NCBI GenBank assembly: GCA_003131585.1 | Contig: PKVW01000030.1 | Span: 1 to 34,364, forward strand | Source: Acidobacteriaceae bacterium | Lineage (GTDB): Bacteria > Acidobacteriota > Terriglobia > Terriglobales > Acidobacteriaceae | Direction: 5' to 3' | Length of the DNA: 34,364 bases | Part shown: piece after piece, positions 1-7,653 of the stretch | How the letters are laid out: each line of letters opens with the position of its first letter | Numbering within the stretch: position 1 is the stretch's first letter | Notes under the pieces: generated by a model | What the model was told of the DNA's origin: nothing | The model's database searches: none | Seen by the model: only the letters and a program-made list of their open reading frames with translations | Position numbers and translations under genes: made by a program

Positions 1-444
1 TTGATCCGGCAGCGGCAGCAGAAGCTGGACGACCTGACCTACCGGCTGGAGCGGGGCGAGCGGCAAGCGCTGGAACTGATGCGGCGGAAGTGGGAGACGG
101 TGGCGGCGGCGGTGCGACATTACGATTTGCGACGGGTGCTGGCGGCAATGCGGGGAGAGTTGCAGGCGGGGACGGCGGCGCTGGCGGCGGGGATGCGGAA
201 CCTGCTATTGCAGCATAAGGTGCGCGTCGAGCGCATGGGCCGGGCGCTCGAGACGCTCTCGCCATTGGCGATTCTGGAGCGGGGGTATGCTCTGGTGTTT
301 GATGATGCGGGACAATTGGTGAAGGATGCGTCGCTGGTGAAGCCAGGGGAGGAAATTACGGCGCGGCTGGCGCGGGGAGAGATTCAGGCGAGAGTGAAGA
401 AGCCGAGAGATGCTGGCGGGCGCGAGAAAGAACAGGGGAATTGA
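1..444 (+). CDS. xseA: Exodeoxyribonuclease VII large subunit, C-terminal part (5' end outside window)
   Basis: The window opens inside this gene. The visible 147 codons are the C-terminal part of XseA, the catalytic large subunit of exonuclease VII, which degrades single-stranded DNA to short oligonucleotides with XseB in the cytoplasm. The first ~75 residues are charged and helical, as in the long coiled-coil of the family. They are followed by the diagnostic C-terminal segment LSPLAILERGYALV (about residues 85-98) and a short beta-rich tail with IQARV. The family is usually 400-460 residues, so roughly two thirds lies upstream. The TTG at position 1 is only where the window begins, not a likely start. 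The last ~15 residues are poorly conserved. No xseB follows directly; a repeat-bearing gap leads into cdaA. Identification is firm. Confidence 0.93.
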   Translation: MIRQRQQKLDDLTYRLERGERQALELMRRKWETVAAAVRHYDLRRVLAAMRGELQAGTAALAAGMRNLLLQHKVRVERMGRALETLSPLAILERGYALVFDDAGQLVKDASLVKPGEEITARLARGEIQARVKKPRDAGGREKEQGN

Positions 445-486
445 TTCGACAAGTTGGGGTGTGGTGACGCGGGCAAACAGCAGGTC

Positions 487-575
487 CCCGTTCGACAAGC
501 TCAGGGCAGGCCCTCGACTTCGCAAGATCATTCAAAAGGCGAATGATCTTGCGGCGCTCGGGATGACAGGTGGGG
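487..575. repeat. Intergenic repeat with a 13-bp perfect inverted repeat
   Basis: Between xseA and cdaA lies a segment starting TTCGACAAGCTCAGGGCAGG, a motif I recognise as a widely dispersed bacterial intergenic repeat. It contains CGCAAGATCATTC (521-533) and its exact reverse complement (541-553) around a 7-nt loop. The stem could end xseA transcription, although no T-run follows. The small open frame across it looks like translated repeat rather than a gene. Confidence 0.6.
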
Positions 576-602
576 AGGGGATCGTCGAGATCACACCTGC
601 AT

Positions 603-608
603 TAGAAT
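603..608 (+). promoter_or_regulatory. Candidate -10 box for cdaA
   Basis: TAGAAT (5 of 6 to TATAAT) lies 24-42 bases upstream of the candidate cdaA start codons. No convincing -35 is seen, so the call is weak. Confidence 0.3.
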
Positions 609-632
609 GGTGAGTCCCGAACGTTTGAAATT

Positions 633-1541
633 GTGGAGCGGAGAGATGCGGTGACGCAACTGATGGCGCCCTGGTGGAGAGTGCCGTTTACGGTGCTCGA
701 CATTTTGTTGGTGGCGTTGATCATCTACGAAGTGCTGGTGATGATCCGGGGAACCCGCGCGGCGCCGATGCTGGCAGGGCTGGCGGCGGTGGCGGCGGCG
801 TTCTACCTGGCGCGGATTGGCGAGCTGGTTACGTTGAATTGGCTGGTAAGCCATTTGCTGCCCTACGTGGTGTTTGCGCTGATCGTGGTGTTTCAATCGG
901 AGATCCGGCATGTGTTGTCGGATGTGGGGCGGCGGGTAAGCTTTCTGCGCGGATCGGCCGTGGAAGGGGATTCGTACGACGACATTGTGCTGGCGGCGAA
1001 TTTATTTTCGCAGCATCAGACGGGCGCGTTGATCGTGATTGAGCGCGAGATTGGATTGCGGACGTATGTCGAAAGCGGGGTCGCGATGGACGCGCGGTTA
1101 TCCTACGATTTGCTGGCCACGATCTTCCGGCCGAGCGCGCCGCTGCACGACGGCGCGGTGATCATCCAGAAGGACCGGTTGGCGGCGGCGGCATGCTTCC
1201 TGCCGCTGTCGATGAATCCCGTGCTGTCGACGCAAATGGGGACGCGTCACCGGGCGGGCATCGGGATTACGGAGGAGACGGACGCGATCGCAGTGATTGT
1301 GTCGGAAGAAACGGGCGCGATCAGTGTGGCGGTGGGAGGAAAGATCGATCGGGATCTGACGGTGGAACAATTGCGCGAGCGGTTGAGCAGCGAGCTGCGG
1401 CGGTATATGTCGCCGATGACATTGCCGACGATTGTGGCGCACGGCGGCGATTCGGATGCGCATGCGGAATCGCCGCTGCGGGCGCGCGCGCAAATGAGCG
1501 CCGACGGGGACTCCGATGCGGAAACGGAGCGTCCGCTATGA
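633..1541 (+). CDS. cdaA: Diadenylate cyclase (membrane-bound DAC protein)
   Basis: CdaA condenses two ATP into cyclic di-AMP, a second messenger controlling potassium/osmolyte balance and cell-wall homeostasis. The N-terminus carries three hydrophobic helices (about residues 18-38, 45-60, 73-90), then a short linker and the DAC domain. The two catalytic signatures are present: DGA at 173-175 (LHDGAVI) and RHR at 205-207 (GTRHRAGIG). The C-terminal ~40 residues are polar and probably disordered. Length fits CdaA (~270-300). The longest frame begins at GTG 633. GTG 651 is a good alternative because a purine-rich GGAGCGGAGAG lies 5-6 nt before it; ATG 663 is also possible. The stop overlaps the ybbR start (ATGA), so the two are translationally coupled. 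The neighbours are the classical cdaA-cdaR-glmM set. Confidence 0.95.
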   Translation: MERRDAVTQLMAPWWRVPFTVLDILLVALIIYEVLVMIRGTRAAPMLAGLAAVAAAFYLARIGELVTLNWLVSHLLPYVVFALIVVFQSEIRHVLSDVGRRVSFLRGSAVEGDSYDDIVLAANLFSQHQTGALIVIEREIGLRTYVESGVAMDARLSYDLLATIFRPSAPLHDGAVIIQKDRLAAAACFLPLSMNPVLSTQMGTRHRAGIGITEETDAIAVIVSEETGAISVAVGGKIDRDLTVEQLRERLSSELRRYMSPMTLPTIVAHGGDSDAHAESPLRARAQMSADGDSDAETERPL

Positions 1542-2218
1542 TGGGATTTTTGCGGCGTTGGGTGCTGCACAACTTCTGGCTGAAGGTTTTGTCGTTGCTG
1601 ATGGCGACGGGCCTCTGGCTGGCGATTTCGCCGGATCAGGAGCCGGCGGAAGTGGCGGTGCGGGTGCCGATCGAGTTTCAACACGTTCCACCGCAACTGG
1701 AGATCAGCTCGGTAGCCATCCCCGAGGCGCAAATCCGGGTGCGCGGGCCGGAGCGGTTGATCCGGCAATTGGGCTCGGCGGATATCCACGCGGAACTTGA
1801 GCTGGGAGACGCCAAGCCGGGTGAGCGCACGTTCGATCTGACGTCGCAGCAGATTCGCCACCAGCGGGATTTGACGGTGGTGCAAGTCGTGCCGGGCCAG
1901 GTGCATCTCATCTTCGATACGCGGCTGACGCGCGACGTCGAGATTCGTCCGCGAGTGACCGGAAACTTTGTGGCGGGGGAACAGATCGCCAGGGTGGTGG
2001 TCGATCCGGAGAGAATCACGATCACGGGACCGCGGCATCACGTGGAAATGGTGGATGCGGCCACGACCGATCCGGTGGACGCTTCGGGAACCAGCACGCA
2101 GGCGACCTTTATTACCAATGTATACGTTCCGGATGCGCTGGTGCAGGTAATGCAGCCGATGCCGGTGCGAGTGACGGTGATTATGGAAAAGAGCGCGCCT
2201 GCGGCGGGCGGGCATTGA
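1538..2218 (+). CDS. ybbR: YbbR-domain protein (CdaR-like regulator of CdaA)
   Basis: This 226-residue protein has one N-terminal membrane anchor (about residues 10-28, after a basic MMGFLRRW start) and an extracytoplasmic beta-rich part. That part has repeated YbbR-type segments, for example VRVPIEFQHVPP and the later VVVDPERITITGP. In Firmicutes, CdaR of this family binds CdaA and modulates cyclic di-AMP synthesis, with GlmM as a third partner. The same role is inferred here from synteny. The ATG at 1538 overlaps the cdaA stop in ATGA; a second ATG follows at once at 1541, and either could be used. Family members in Firmicutes often have four YbbR repeats. This one is short, with room for about two, which is common outside that phylum. 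Confidence 0.88.
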   Translation: MMGFLRRWVLHNFWLKVLSLLMATGLWLAISPDQEPAEVAVRVPIEFQHVPPQLEISSVAIPEAQIRVRGPERLIRQLGSADIHAELELGDAKPGERTFDLTSQQIRHQRDLTVVQVVPGQVHLIFDTRLTRDVEIRPRVTGNFVAGEQIARVVVDPERITITGPRHHVEMVDAATTDPVDASGTSTQATFITNVYVPDALVQVMQPMPVRVTVIMEKSAPAAGGH

Positions 2219-2246
2219 GCTAAGTAGTGAAAAGCGGTTCTTGAAT

Positions 2247-2316
2247 CGCAGCGCCTGAAGGCGCAATTGATAATGTGGAACGCTACGGTATGCCTGAAGG
2301 CATACCCCGATACGAA
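2247..2316. repeat. Dispersed hairpin repeat, copy 1 (TGAA-loop stems)
   Basis: Two hairpins with TGAA loops stand side by side: GCGCC-TGAA-GGCGC (2251-2264) and GTATGCC-TGAA-GGCATAC (2288-2305). CCCCGATACGAA follows at 2305-2316. The framing words (CGCAGCGC.TGAAGGCG and CCCCGATACGAA) recur at 7035-7112, so this is a dispersed element. It lies between ybbR and glmM and may attenuate or stabilise their shared transcript. Confidence 0.65.
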
Positions 2317-2372
2317 TCTTGTTCGACATTCCGTCTCTTCATTGAACCCGCACAATCTATGAGCCATCAGCG

Positions 2373-3752
2373 ATGAGCACTCAGATCAGACAATTGTTTG
2401 GCACGGACGGGATCCGCGGCGTGGCCGGCGAATTTCCGCTGACGGCGGAGAGTACATATTTGATCGGGCGCGCTCTGGGGCATGATTTGATCCAGGGGAC
2501 GCGGACGGCGCAGGCGGTGATGGGGCAGGACACGCGCGAATCCAGTGGGTGGATTGCGGACCGCGTAGCGGCGGGGCTGGCCGCAGTGGGGGTGGAGGTG
2601 CACAGCGCGGGCGTGATCACGACGCCTGGAATTGCCTATCTGACGCGGTCGCGCGGGTTTGCCGCGGGAGTGGTGATCTCGGCGTCGCACAATCCGTGGA
2701 CGGATAACGGGATCAAAGTCTTTTCCGGAGATGGATTCAAGCTGACGGATGCGCGGGAGCTGGCGATCGAAAAAGAAATTTTCGCGTTGCTGGAGAAGCC
2801 GGGGGCGGCGGACGATACGGCGCTGAAGATTGCCCGGCCATCTCTGCCGGGAGAGACGGCGCTGCGCAAGGCGTACATCGAGTCGTTGGCGGGGAGCGTG
2901 TCTTCTGACCTGAGCCGGTTGCGCGTGCTGGTGGACTGCGCCAATGGGGCGGCGACGGCGGAGGCGCCGGAATTGTTTCTGAGTTTGAGCGTTCGAACGA
3001 CGTTCCTCCATGTGAAACCGGATGGCAAGAACATTAATGAAGGGTGCGGGGCGCTGCATCCTGAAACTTTGGGTAAGACCGTGGGTGCGTCGGGAGGGAG
3101 GTTTGATCTCGGTGTGACGTTTGATGGCGACGCCGACCGCGCTCTGTTCTGCGATGGCGAGGGCCAAGTGGTGAATGGGGATGGCGTGCTGCTGCTGACG
3201 GCGCGCGATCTGCAGGCACGAGGGAAATTGAGTGAATCTACCGTGGTGGCCACGACCATGTCGAATATGGGAGTTGAGATCGCGCTGAAGAATGCGGGTA
3301 TTCGCATGTTGCGGGCGAATGTGGGCGATAAATATGTTCTTGAAGAGATGCTTAAGACCGGCGCGACTTTGGGCGGAGAGCAATCGGGGCACATTATCTT
3401 TCGCGACGGGCAAGGCACAACGGGAGACGGTCTGCTGACTGCATTGCGCGTGATGGACGTGATTGTGCGCAGCGGGCGGTCGCTGGCGGAGTTGGTGAGC
3501 GATCTGAAAGTGCTGCCGCAGAAAATTCAGAATGTACGAGTGCGGGAGAAGATTCCGTTTGCGCAGGTGCCTGAGGTACAGCGGGCGATTGAAGCTGCCG
3601 AGCGCGAGTTGGATGGGAATGGTCGCGTCGTTGTGCGTTACTCCGGCACTGAGGCGCTGGCGCGGGTGATGGTGGAGGCGGAGTCGGAAGAGAAGATGCG
3701 GGAGCTGACGGCGGGGATTGCGGGGAAGATTCAGAAGGCGCTGGGAGTGTAG
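2373..3752 (+). CDS. glmM: Phosphoglucosamine mutase
   Basis: GlmM converts glucosamine-6-phosphate to glucosamine-1-phosphate, the entry to UDP-GlcNAc for peptidoglycan and lipopolysaccharide. All four alpha-D-phosphohexomutase signatures are present. These are the phosphoserine loop ISASHNP (Ser105), the metal loop DGDADR (251-256), the sugar loop GGEQSGH (334-340), and the phosphate loop RYSGTE near residue 422. At 459 residues it matches the family. The ATG at 2373 is chosen because the protein then begins with the usual short lead to FGTDGIRG. A five-codon open frame (2359-2376) ends over this start in ATGA fashion and could couple initiation. The gene is third in the cdaA-ybbR-glmM cluster, 154 bases after ybbR with a hairpin repeat between. 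Confidence 0.97.
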   Translation: MSTQIRQLFGTDGIRGVAGEFPLTAESTYLIGRALGHDLIQGTRTAQAVMGQDTRESSGWIADRVAAGLAAVGVEVHSAGVITTPGIAYLTRSRGFAAGVVISASHNPWTDNGIKVFSGDGFKLTDARELAIEKEIFALLEKPGAADDTALKIARPSLPGETALRKAYIESLAGSVSSDLSRLRVLVDCANGAATAEAPELFLSLSVRTTFLHVKPDGKNINEGCGALHPETLGKTVGASGGRFDLGVTFDGDADRALFCDGEGQVVNGDGVLLLTARDLQARGKLSESTVVATTMSNMGVEIALKNAGIRMLRANVGDKYVLEEMLKTGATLGGEQSGHIIFRDGQGTTGDGLLTALRVMDVIVRSGRSLAELVSDLKVLPQKIQNVRVREKIPFAQVPEVQRAIEAAERELDGNGRVVVRYSGTEALARVMVEAESEEKMRELTAGIAGKIQKALGV

Positions 3753-3775
3753 GTTTCGGACTGGCGGGGCTGACA

Positions 3776-4075
3776 TTGCATCTCGCGGTAATCATCGCGG
3801 CAGTCGTACTCATTGTGGCTTCGTACACGTGCCTCTTCAAGTCTCTTAACGAGAACTTTGAATTGCAACATGAGATCAATGCCAAGCTTCCGCCGGGTAG
3901 AAAGTTCGAGCCACTGTTCTGGTGGTTTGGAACACGGAAAAAGTTTCGTGAACTGCAGAAGGAATTGCTTCCACACAACCAGCGGCTGAAAAGATCCCGC
4001 AGGCTTGGGCTGCTCTTCTTCATTTTTTTCTTTTCGGCGGTGGTGCTCTTGGGAATCGGCTTTGGAAAGCTGTAG
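3776..4075 (+). CDS. Small two-helix membrane protein, unknown function
   Basis: I do not recognise this 99-residue protein. It has a hydrophobic helix at about residues 3-21, a central charged segment (about 25-78) with many Lys/Arg/Glu and the motif PLFWWFGTRKKF, and a second hydrophobic helix at 80-97. That suggests a hairpin-like inner-membrane protein with a cytoplasmic or periplasmic loop. The only in-frame start is TTG 3776, preceded by a GGCGGGG run about 7 nt upstream. It begins 24 bases after glmM and could be read from the same transcript. Charge distribution and defined helices argue for a real gene; the rare start codon lowers confidence. Confidence 0.5.
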   Translation: MHLAVIIAAVVLIVASYTCLFKSLNENFELQHEINAKLPPGRKFEPLFWWFGTRKKFRELQKELLPHNQRLKRSRRLGLLFFIFFFSAVVLLGIGFGKL

Positions 4076-4134
4076 ATGAAAGACCCAAGGTGAAGTCGAC
4101 TCGAAATTCCCAATTTGTTCTGGTGTCGGCGTTT

Positions 4135-4154
4135 GTCGGACAGGAGTGTCCGAC
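4135..4154. terminator. Perfect 8-bp hairpin between convergent genes
   Basis: GTCGGACA and TGTCCGAC are exact inverted copies around GGAG. The stem sits between the end of the small membrane gene (+) and the end of polA (-), the place for a bidirectional terminator. There is no clear T-run, so it may instead belong to a dispersed hairpin family. Confidence 0.5.
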
Positions 4155-4177
4155 CCACACGAACCTGGGCACACTAG

Positions 4178-6988
4178 CTAATCCAGATCTCTCCAGTTGG
4201 GGCCGACTTCCATTTCTACTAACAGCGGGACTGCCAGCGCGTGAACTTCCTCCATTTGCTCGCGGACTAAGGACTGCATCGTCCCCACTTCGTTCTCCGG
4301 GACTTCGAAGACCAATTCGTCGTGGACTTGCAGGGTCATTCTTGACTTCAACCCGCGCCCTTGCAACGCGGCGTCGATGCGGATCATGGCTACTTTAATC
4401 AGGTCGGCGGCGGTGCCTTGCAGCGGGGTGTTTACCGCGGTGCGTTCGGCAGCGCCGCGCTGGTTGGCGTTTTTGCTGTTGATGTCGGGGATGGGGCGGA
4501 TGCGGCCATGGAGGGTTCTTACTTTCAGGTCGCTGCGGGCATCTTCAAGAATCTTGGCGATGAAAGCGCGGACGCCTTTGTACTGTTCGAAATAGTTTGC
4601 GATGAATTGTTTGGCTTCTCCGGGTTCGATGCCGAGGTTTTGCGACAGGCCGAAGGGTGAGAGGCCGTAGACGATGCCGAAGTTCACAACCTTGGCCTGG
4701 CGGCGGTGGTCGGGCGTGACCATGAGCGGCGGGACTCCGAAGACTTGCGAGGCGGTGAGGGTATGGATGTCGTCGCCGCGGCGGTAGGCCTCGACGAGAA
4801 GCGGATCGCGCGAAAAGTGGGCGAGCAGGCGGAGTTCGATCTGCGAGTAATCGGCGGTGAGCAGGACGTGGCCGGGCTCGGCAATGAAGGCGGCGCGAAT
4901 GCCGCGTCCGAGTTCGGTGCGGATGGGAATGTTTTGCAGGTTCGGATTGGCGGAAGAAAGGCGTCCGGTGGCGGTTCCGGTCTGCCCGAACGTGGTGTGC
5001 AGGCGCCCGCTGGCGGGTTTGATGAGCGCGGGCAGAGTGTCGACATAAGTGGACTTCAGCTTGGTGAGCTGGCGGTAGTCGAGGACCATGCGCGCGATGG
5101 GATGCTCTTCCGCCAGGCCTTCGAGTACGTCGACGGCGGTGGAGATGGCACGTCCCTTGCCGTATTTGAAGGGCTTGGGAAGGTTCAGCTTGTTAAAAAG
5201 AACGTCGCCGAGCTGCTTGGGCGAACCGACGTTGAATTCCATGCCGGCTGCTTCGTAAATTGTTCTTGCCTTCACGCCGATTTCGCGCTCGAGTTCGGAT
5301 GACATTTGAGCGAGCGCGGCGGTGTCGATTTTTACTCCGGCCTGCTCCATGCGGGCGAGGACGGGGACGAGCGGCAAGTCTATTTCTTCGTAGAGCTTGG
5401 TCAGCCCTGCCTGTTTGACATCTTCCCGCAACGCAGCCGTCAGCCTGCCGGTGACGTCGGCGGCTTCGGCGAGATCGCCGCTGAGCTTGAGATTGAAGCG
5501 GCGGAGAGCCACGTCTGCCAGGCGATGTGAGGAATAGGTGGGATCGAGCAGGTAGGAATACAGCATGGGATCGTGCTGTACTCCTTGCAGAGTTATGCCC
5601 ATGGGATCAAGCGCGTGAATCGCGGCTTTGTAATCGTGGACTGACTTGGGTGTGGCCGCAGTGGTCAGGATGGAACGTAGCTTCGCGGCTGCGGCGGTAG
5701 AGTCCAGTTTGACGATGGCGGCAGTGCCTGCGGCTCCAGAGATGGCGATGCGGCGGGCGGCGGGCTCGGAGGATGGTGCGGGGGATAAGCCGTCCGTCAG
5801 TGGCAGCATCGCTGACTGCGGTTCGTCTTCGATTACTTCTTCCTCGCTTTCCAGAAGCGATTCTGCTTGCTCGATCACGATTGCAAGCGCGCCCTCCGCC
5901 GCTAGAGAGCTGAAGACACTCTCCACATCCGCGGCGGTCTGGGCTTCGCTGTAATGAGCGTCAGTGAGCGGGACTTCCGGCAGCAATTCCTTCAACAGCG
6001 AGGTGAATTCGAGTTCGGTGAAGAGCTGGCGGAGGAGATCGAGATCGGGATCGCCGGCGTGCATGGCTTCGACGTTGAGATCGACGGGAACGTTAGTGTC
6101 GATGGTGGCCATGCTCTTGCTGAAGAGAATGATGTCGCGATTGTTCTGGAGGGATTCGCGGTATGTTTTCTTCTCAACTTCGGCGGCGCGATCGAGCGCC
6201 TGCTCGACGGTGCCGAAGCGTTTGATAATTTCGACCGAGCCTTTGTCGCCGATGCCGGGCGCTCCGGGGATATTGTCGATAGCGTCGCCGCGCAGTGCCA
6301 TGACATCGACCACGCGCTCGGGAAGGACTCCGAGAATTTCTTCGACCTTGGCAGCGTCGCAGATGAGATTGTCTTTGGGGGGATTCAGGATGAGAACATC
6401 GTCGTTGACGAGCTGCATCATGTCCTTGTCGCTGGAAACTACGAAGACGGGATGCGATGCGGCCGCGGCTTTGCGGGCGAGAGTGCCGATGACATCGTCG
6501 GCCTCGAAGCCGGCGAGTTCGAGGATGGGGATGCGGTAGGCCTCGAGGGCGCGGCGGATGTAGGGAATCTGCTGGGCAAGATCCTCGGGCATGGCGGCGC
6601 GGTTGGCTTTGTATCCCTTGTATTCGACCTCGGTGAAGGTTTGGGTCTTGATGTCGAACTTGCGGATGGTAGTGATGGCTTCGGCTTGTTGGTCGCGGAA
6701 GGTGGGGGCGGCGACGTCGAAGACAGCGGCGAGGTACGTGGGAGAGAAATCGTCGCGCAGTTTGCGCAGCATGTTGACGAAGACGAAGATGGCGGCGGTG
6801 GGAAGTCCGGCTTTGGTGGACATGGAGCGCTGCCGCGCCATGGCATGATAAGCGCGGAAGATGAAGCTCATGGTGTCGATGAGGAAGATGCGGCCTTTGC
6901 TGTCTTTGCGGGCAGGGCGAGGGATTGCGGCCGCTGCGGGGGATGCGCTGCTCGAACCAGGTTCCGGAGATTTTGCTCGCGGGGACAA
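4178..6988 (-). CDS. polA: DNA polymerase I (3'-5' exonuclease domain degenerate)
   Basis: PolA fills gaps and removes RNA primers during replication and repair. The 5' nuclease domain covers about residues 33-340, with FLIDT (35-39), EADDVIGTLA (162-171), SSDKDMM (185-191) and the helix-hairpin-helix PGAPGIGDKG. The polymerase domain covers about 535-936, with motif A TADYSQIELR (Asp713), the O-helix around RRQAKVVNFGIVYG, and motif C VHDELV (Asp890-Glu891). The middle domain lacks the DxE exonuclease motif (IVIEQAES instead) and the later catalytic aspartates, so proofreading should be absent. Length (936) is normal. The start is TTG 6988: an in-frame TAA lies 12 bases upstream and the next ATG would cut into FLIDT. 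A -10-like TAAACT ends 6 nt before it and no Shine-Dalgarno is seen. Confidence 0.96.
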   Translation of the reverse strand: MSPRAKSPEPGSSSASPAAAAIPRPARKDSKGRIFLIDTMSFIFRAYHAMARQRSMSTKAGLPTAAIFVFVNMLRKLRDDFSPTYLAAVFDVAAPTFRDQQAEAITTIRKFDIKTQTFTEVEYKGYKANRAAMPEDLAQQIPYIRRALEAYRIPILELAGFEADDVIGTLARKAAAASHPVFVVSSDKDMMQLVNDDVLILNPPKDNLICDAAKVEEILGVLPERVVDVMALRGDAIDNIPGAPGIGDKGSVEIIKRFGTVEQALDRAAEVEKKTYRESLQNNRDIILFSKSMATIDTNVPVDLNVEAMHAGDPDLDLLRQLFTELEFTSLLKELLPEVPLTDAHYSEAQTAADVESVFSSLAAEGALAIVIEQAESLLESEEEVIEDEPQSAMLPLTDGLSPAPSSEPAARRIAISGAAGTAAIVKLDSTAAAAKLRSILTTAATPKSVHDYKAAIHALDPMGITLQGVQHDPMLYSYLLDPTYSSHRLADVALRRFNLKLSGDLAEAADVTGRLTAALREDVKQAGLTKLYEEIDLPLVPVLARMEQAGVKIDTAALAQMSSELEREIGVKARTIYEAAGMEFNVGSPKQLGDVLFNKLNLPKPFKYGKGRAISTAVDVLEGLAEEHPIARMVLDYRQLTKLKSTYVDTLPALIKPASGRLHTTFGQTGTATGRLSSANPNLQNIPIRTELGRGIRAAFIAEPGHVLLTADYSQIELRLLAHFSRDPLLVEAYRRGDDIHTLTASQVFGVPPLMVTPDHRRQAKVVNFGIVYGLSPFGLSQNLGIEPGEAKQFIANYFEQYKGVRAFIAKILEDARSDLKVRTLHGRIRPIPDINSKNANQRGAAERTAVNTPLQGTAADLIKVAMIRIDAALQGRGLKSRMTLQVHDELVFEVPENEVGTMQSLVREQMEEVHALAVPLLVEMEVGPNWRDLD

Positions 6989-6994
6989 GGCAGT

Positions 6995-7000
6995 AGTTTA
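6995..7000 (-). promoter_or_regulatory. Extended -10 box 6 nt before the polA TTG start
   Basis: On the minus strand TGC-TAAACT is followed by six bases and the TTG start, so transcription would begin at or next to the start codon. The fit to TATAAT is 4 of 6 plus the TGn extension. Confidence 0.4.
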
Positions 7001-7034
7001 GCAGCCGGGACGACCACCGGAGTTCGCTGAAGAA

Positions 7035-7112
7035 CGCAGCGCATGAAGGCGAGATGGATGTGGCGGCGCTTGCGGCACGATTGAACAATTGAAAGGCGTG
7101 CCCCGATACGAA
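7035..7112. repeat. Dispersed hairpin repeat, copy 2 (diverged)
   Basis: It shares CGCAGCGC.TGAAGGCG (7035-7051) and CCCCGATACGAA (7101-7112) with 2247-2316, but its stems are eroded. It occupies the gap between polA and the lipoprotein gene; no other signal is seen there. Confidence 0.55.
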
Positions 7113-7134
7113 CCGTGAGTTTTTCGGCGGACGG

Positions 7135-7653
7135 CTAGAAATCGACTGCGAAGTCGGCTTTGACGAGTTTTTTCGCTTCGCCGCCGGGAGTGTTGCGGAA
7201 GACGAGGTAATACTTCCGGGGCCGATTCTGGGAGGCGGGTAGACTAACATTTACTTCCTGATCATGCGACGCATCGGCGGAGAAGAGCGCTTCGCCCGCG
7301 CGGCCGTGGACAAAATCAGCGTACTGGTCTTCGTTCAGGACGAGGAAGTCGACGTTGGCGCTTTCGTCGTTGGACTGGACGCCGAGCTGTTTGACAAACG
7401 ATCTGTAGTTGCCGTGCAGGTGAGGCATGGCGGCGTGGGTTGGAACGTCGAAGGGGAAATTTACCGAGGTGCTGACGGTAAAAGTCTTATGCAGAATGGT
7501 CTGACTGGTGCCCACCGGCGAAGGGGCGACGCGATCCACAGGCAGCGGCACGTCTTCGGCAGGCGGCTTTTGTTTCTGGCAGGCAGTGGCGGCAAAGGCG
7601 AGCACGGCGACGAGGAAGAATGGCAGGAGACGGATCCGCGGCTCTTCATTCAT
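7135..7653 (-). CDS. Putative lipoprotein of unknown function
   Basis: This 172-residue protein starts with a basic n-region (MNEEPRIR), a hydrophobic stretch and the lipobox ATAC (Cys about residue 25), so it is predicted to be a lipid-anchored envelope protein. The mature part begins with a proline-rich linker. It continues with a domain containing NFPFDVPTHAAMPHLHGNYRSF and a run of short beta-like segments ending KADFAVDF. I recognise no catalytic motif, and the fold looks like a small beta-sandwich. The ATG at 7653 is chosen because it overlaps the stop of the upstream cysteine dioxygenase (ATGA), giving translational coupling, and because it places the signal sequence at the N-terminus. 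Co-expression with the dioxygenase is likely; a functional link is only inferred. Confidence 0.75.
   Translation of the reverse strand: MNEEPRIRLLPFFLVAVLAFAATACQKQKPPAEDVPLPVDRVAPSPVGTSQTILHKTFTVSTSVNFPFDVPTHAAMPHLHGNYRSFVKQLGVQSNDESANVDFLVLNEDQYADFVHGRAGEALFSADASHDQEVNVSLPASQNRPRKYYLVFRNTPGGEAKKLVKADFAVDF

Noticed and set aside
410-613. Short plus-strand frame between xseA and cdaA
   Set aside because: It is the translation of a dispersed intergenic repeat with a 13-bp inverted repeat, not a gene.
2367-3776. 469-codon minus-strand frame antisense to glmM
   Set aside because: Arg/His/Gln-rich translation typical of an antisense shadow; glmM has every family motif.
5954-7030. Long plus-strand open frame antisense to polA
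   Set aside because: It translates to low-complexity Asp/Gly/Val-rich sequence produced by the codon bias of polA on the other strand; no conserved motif.
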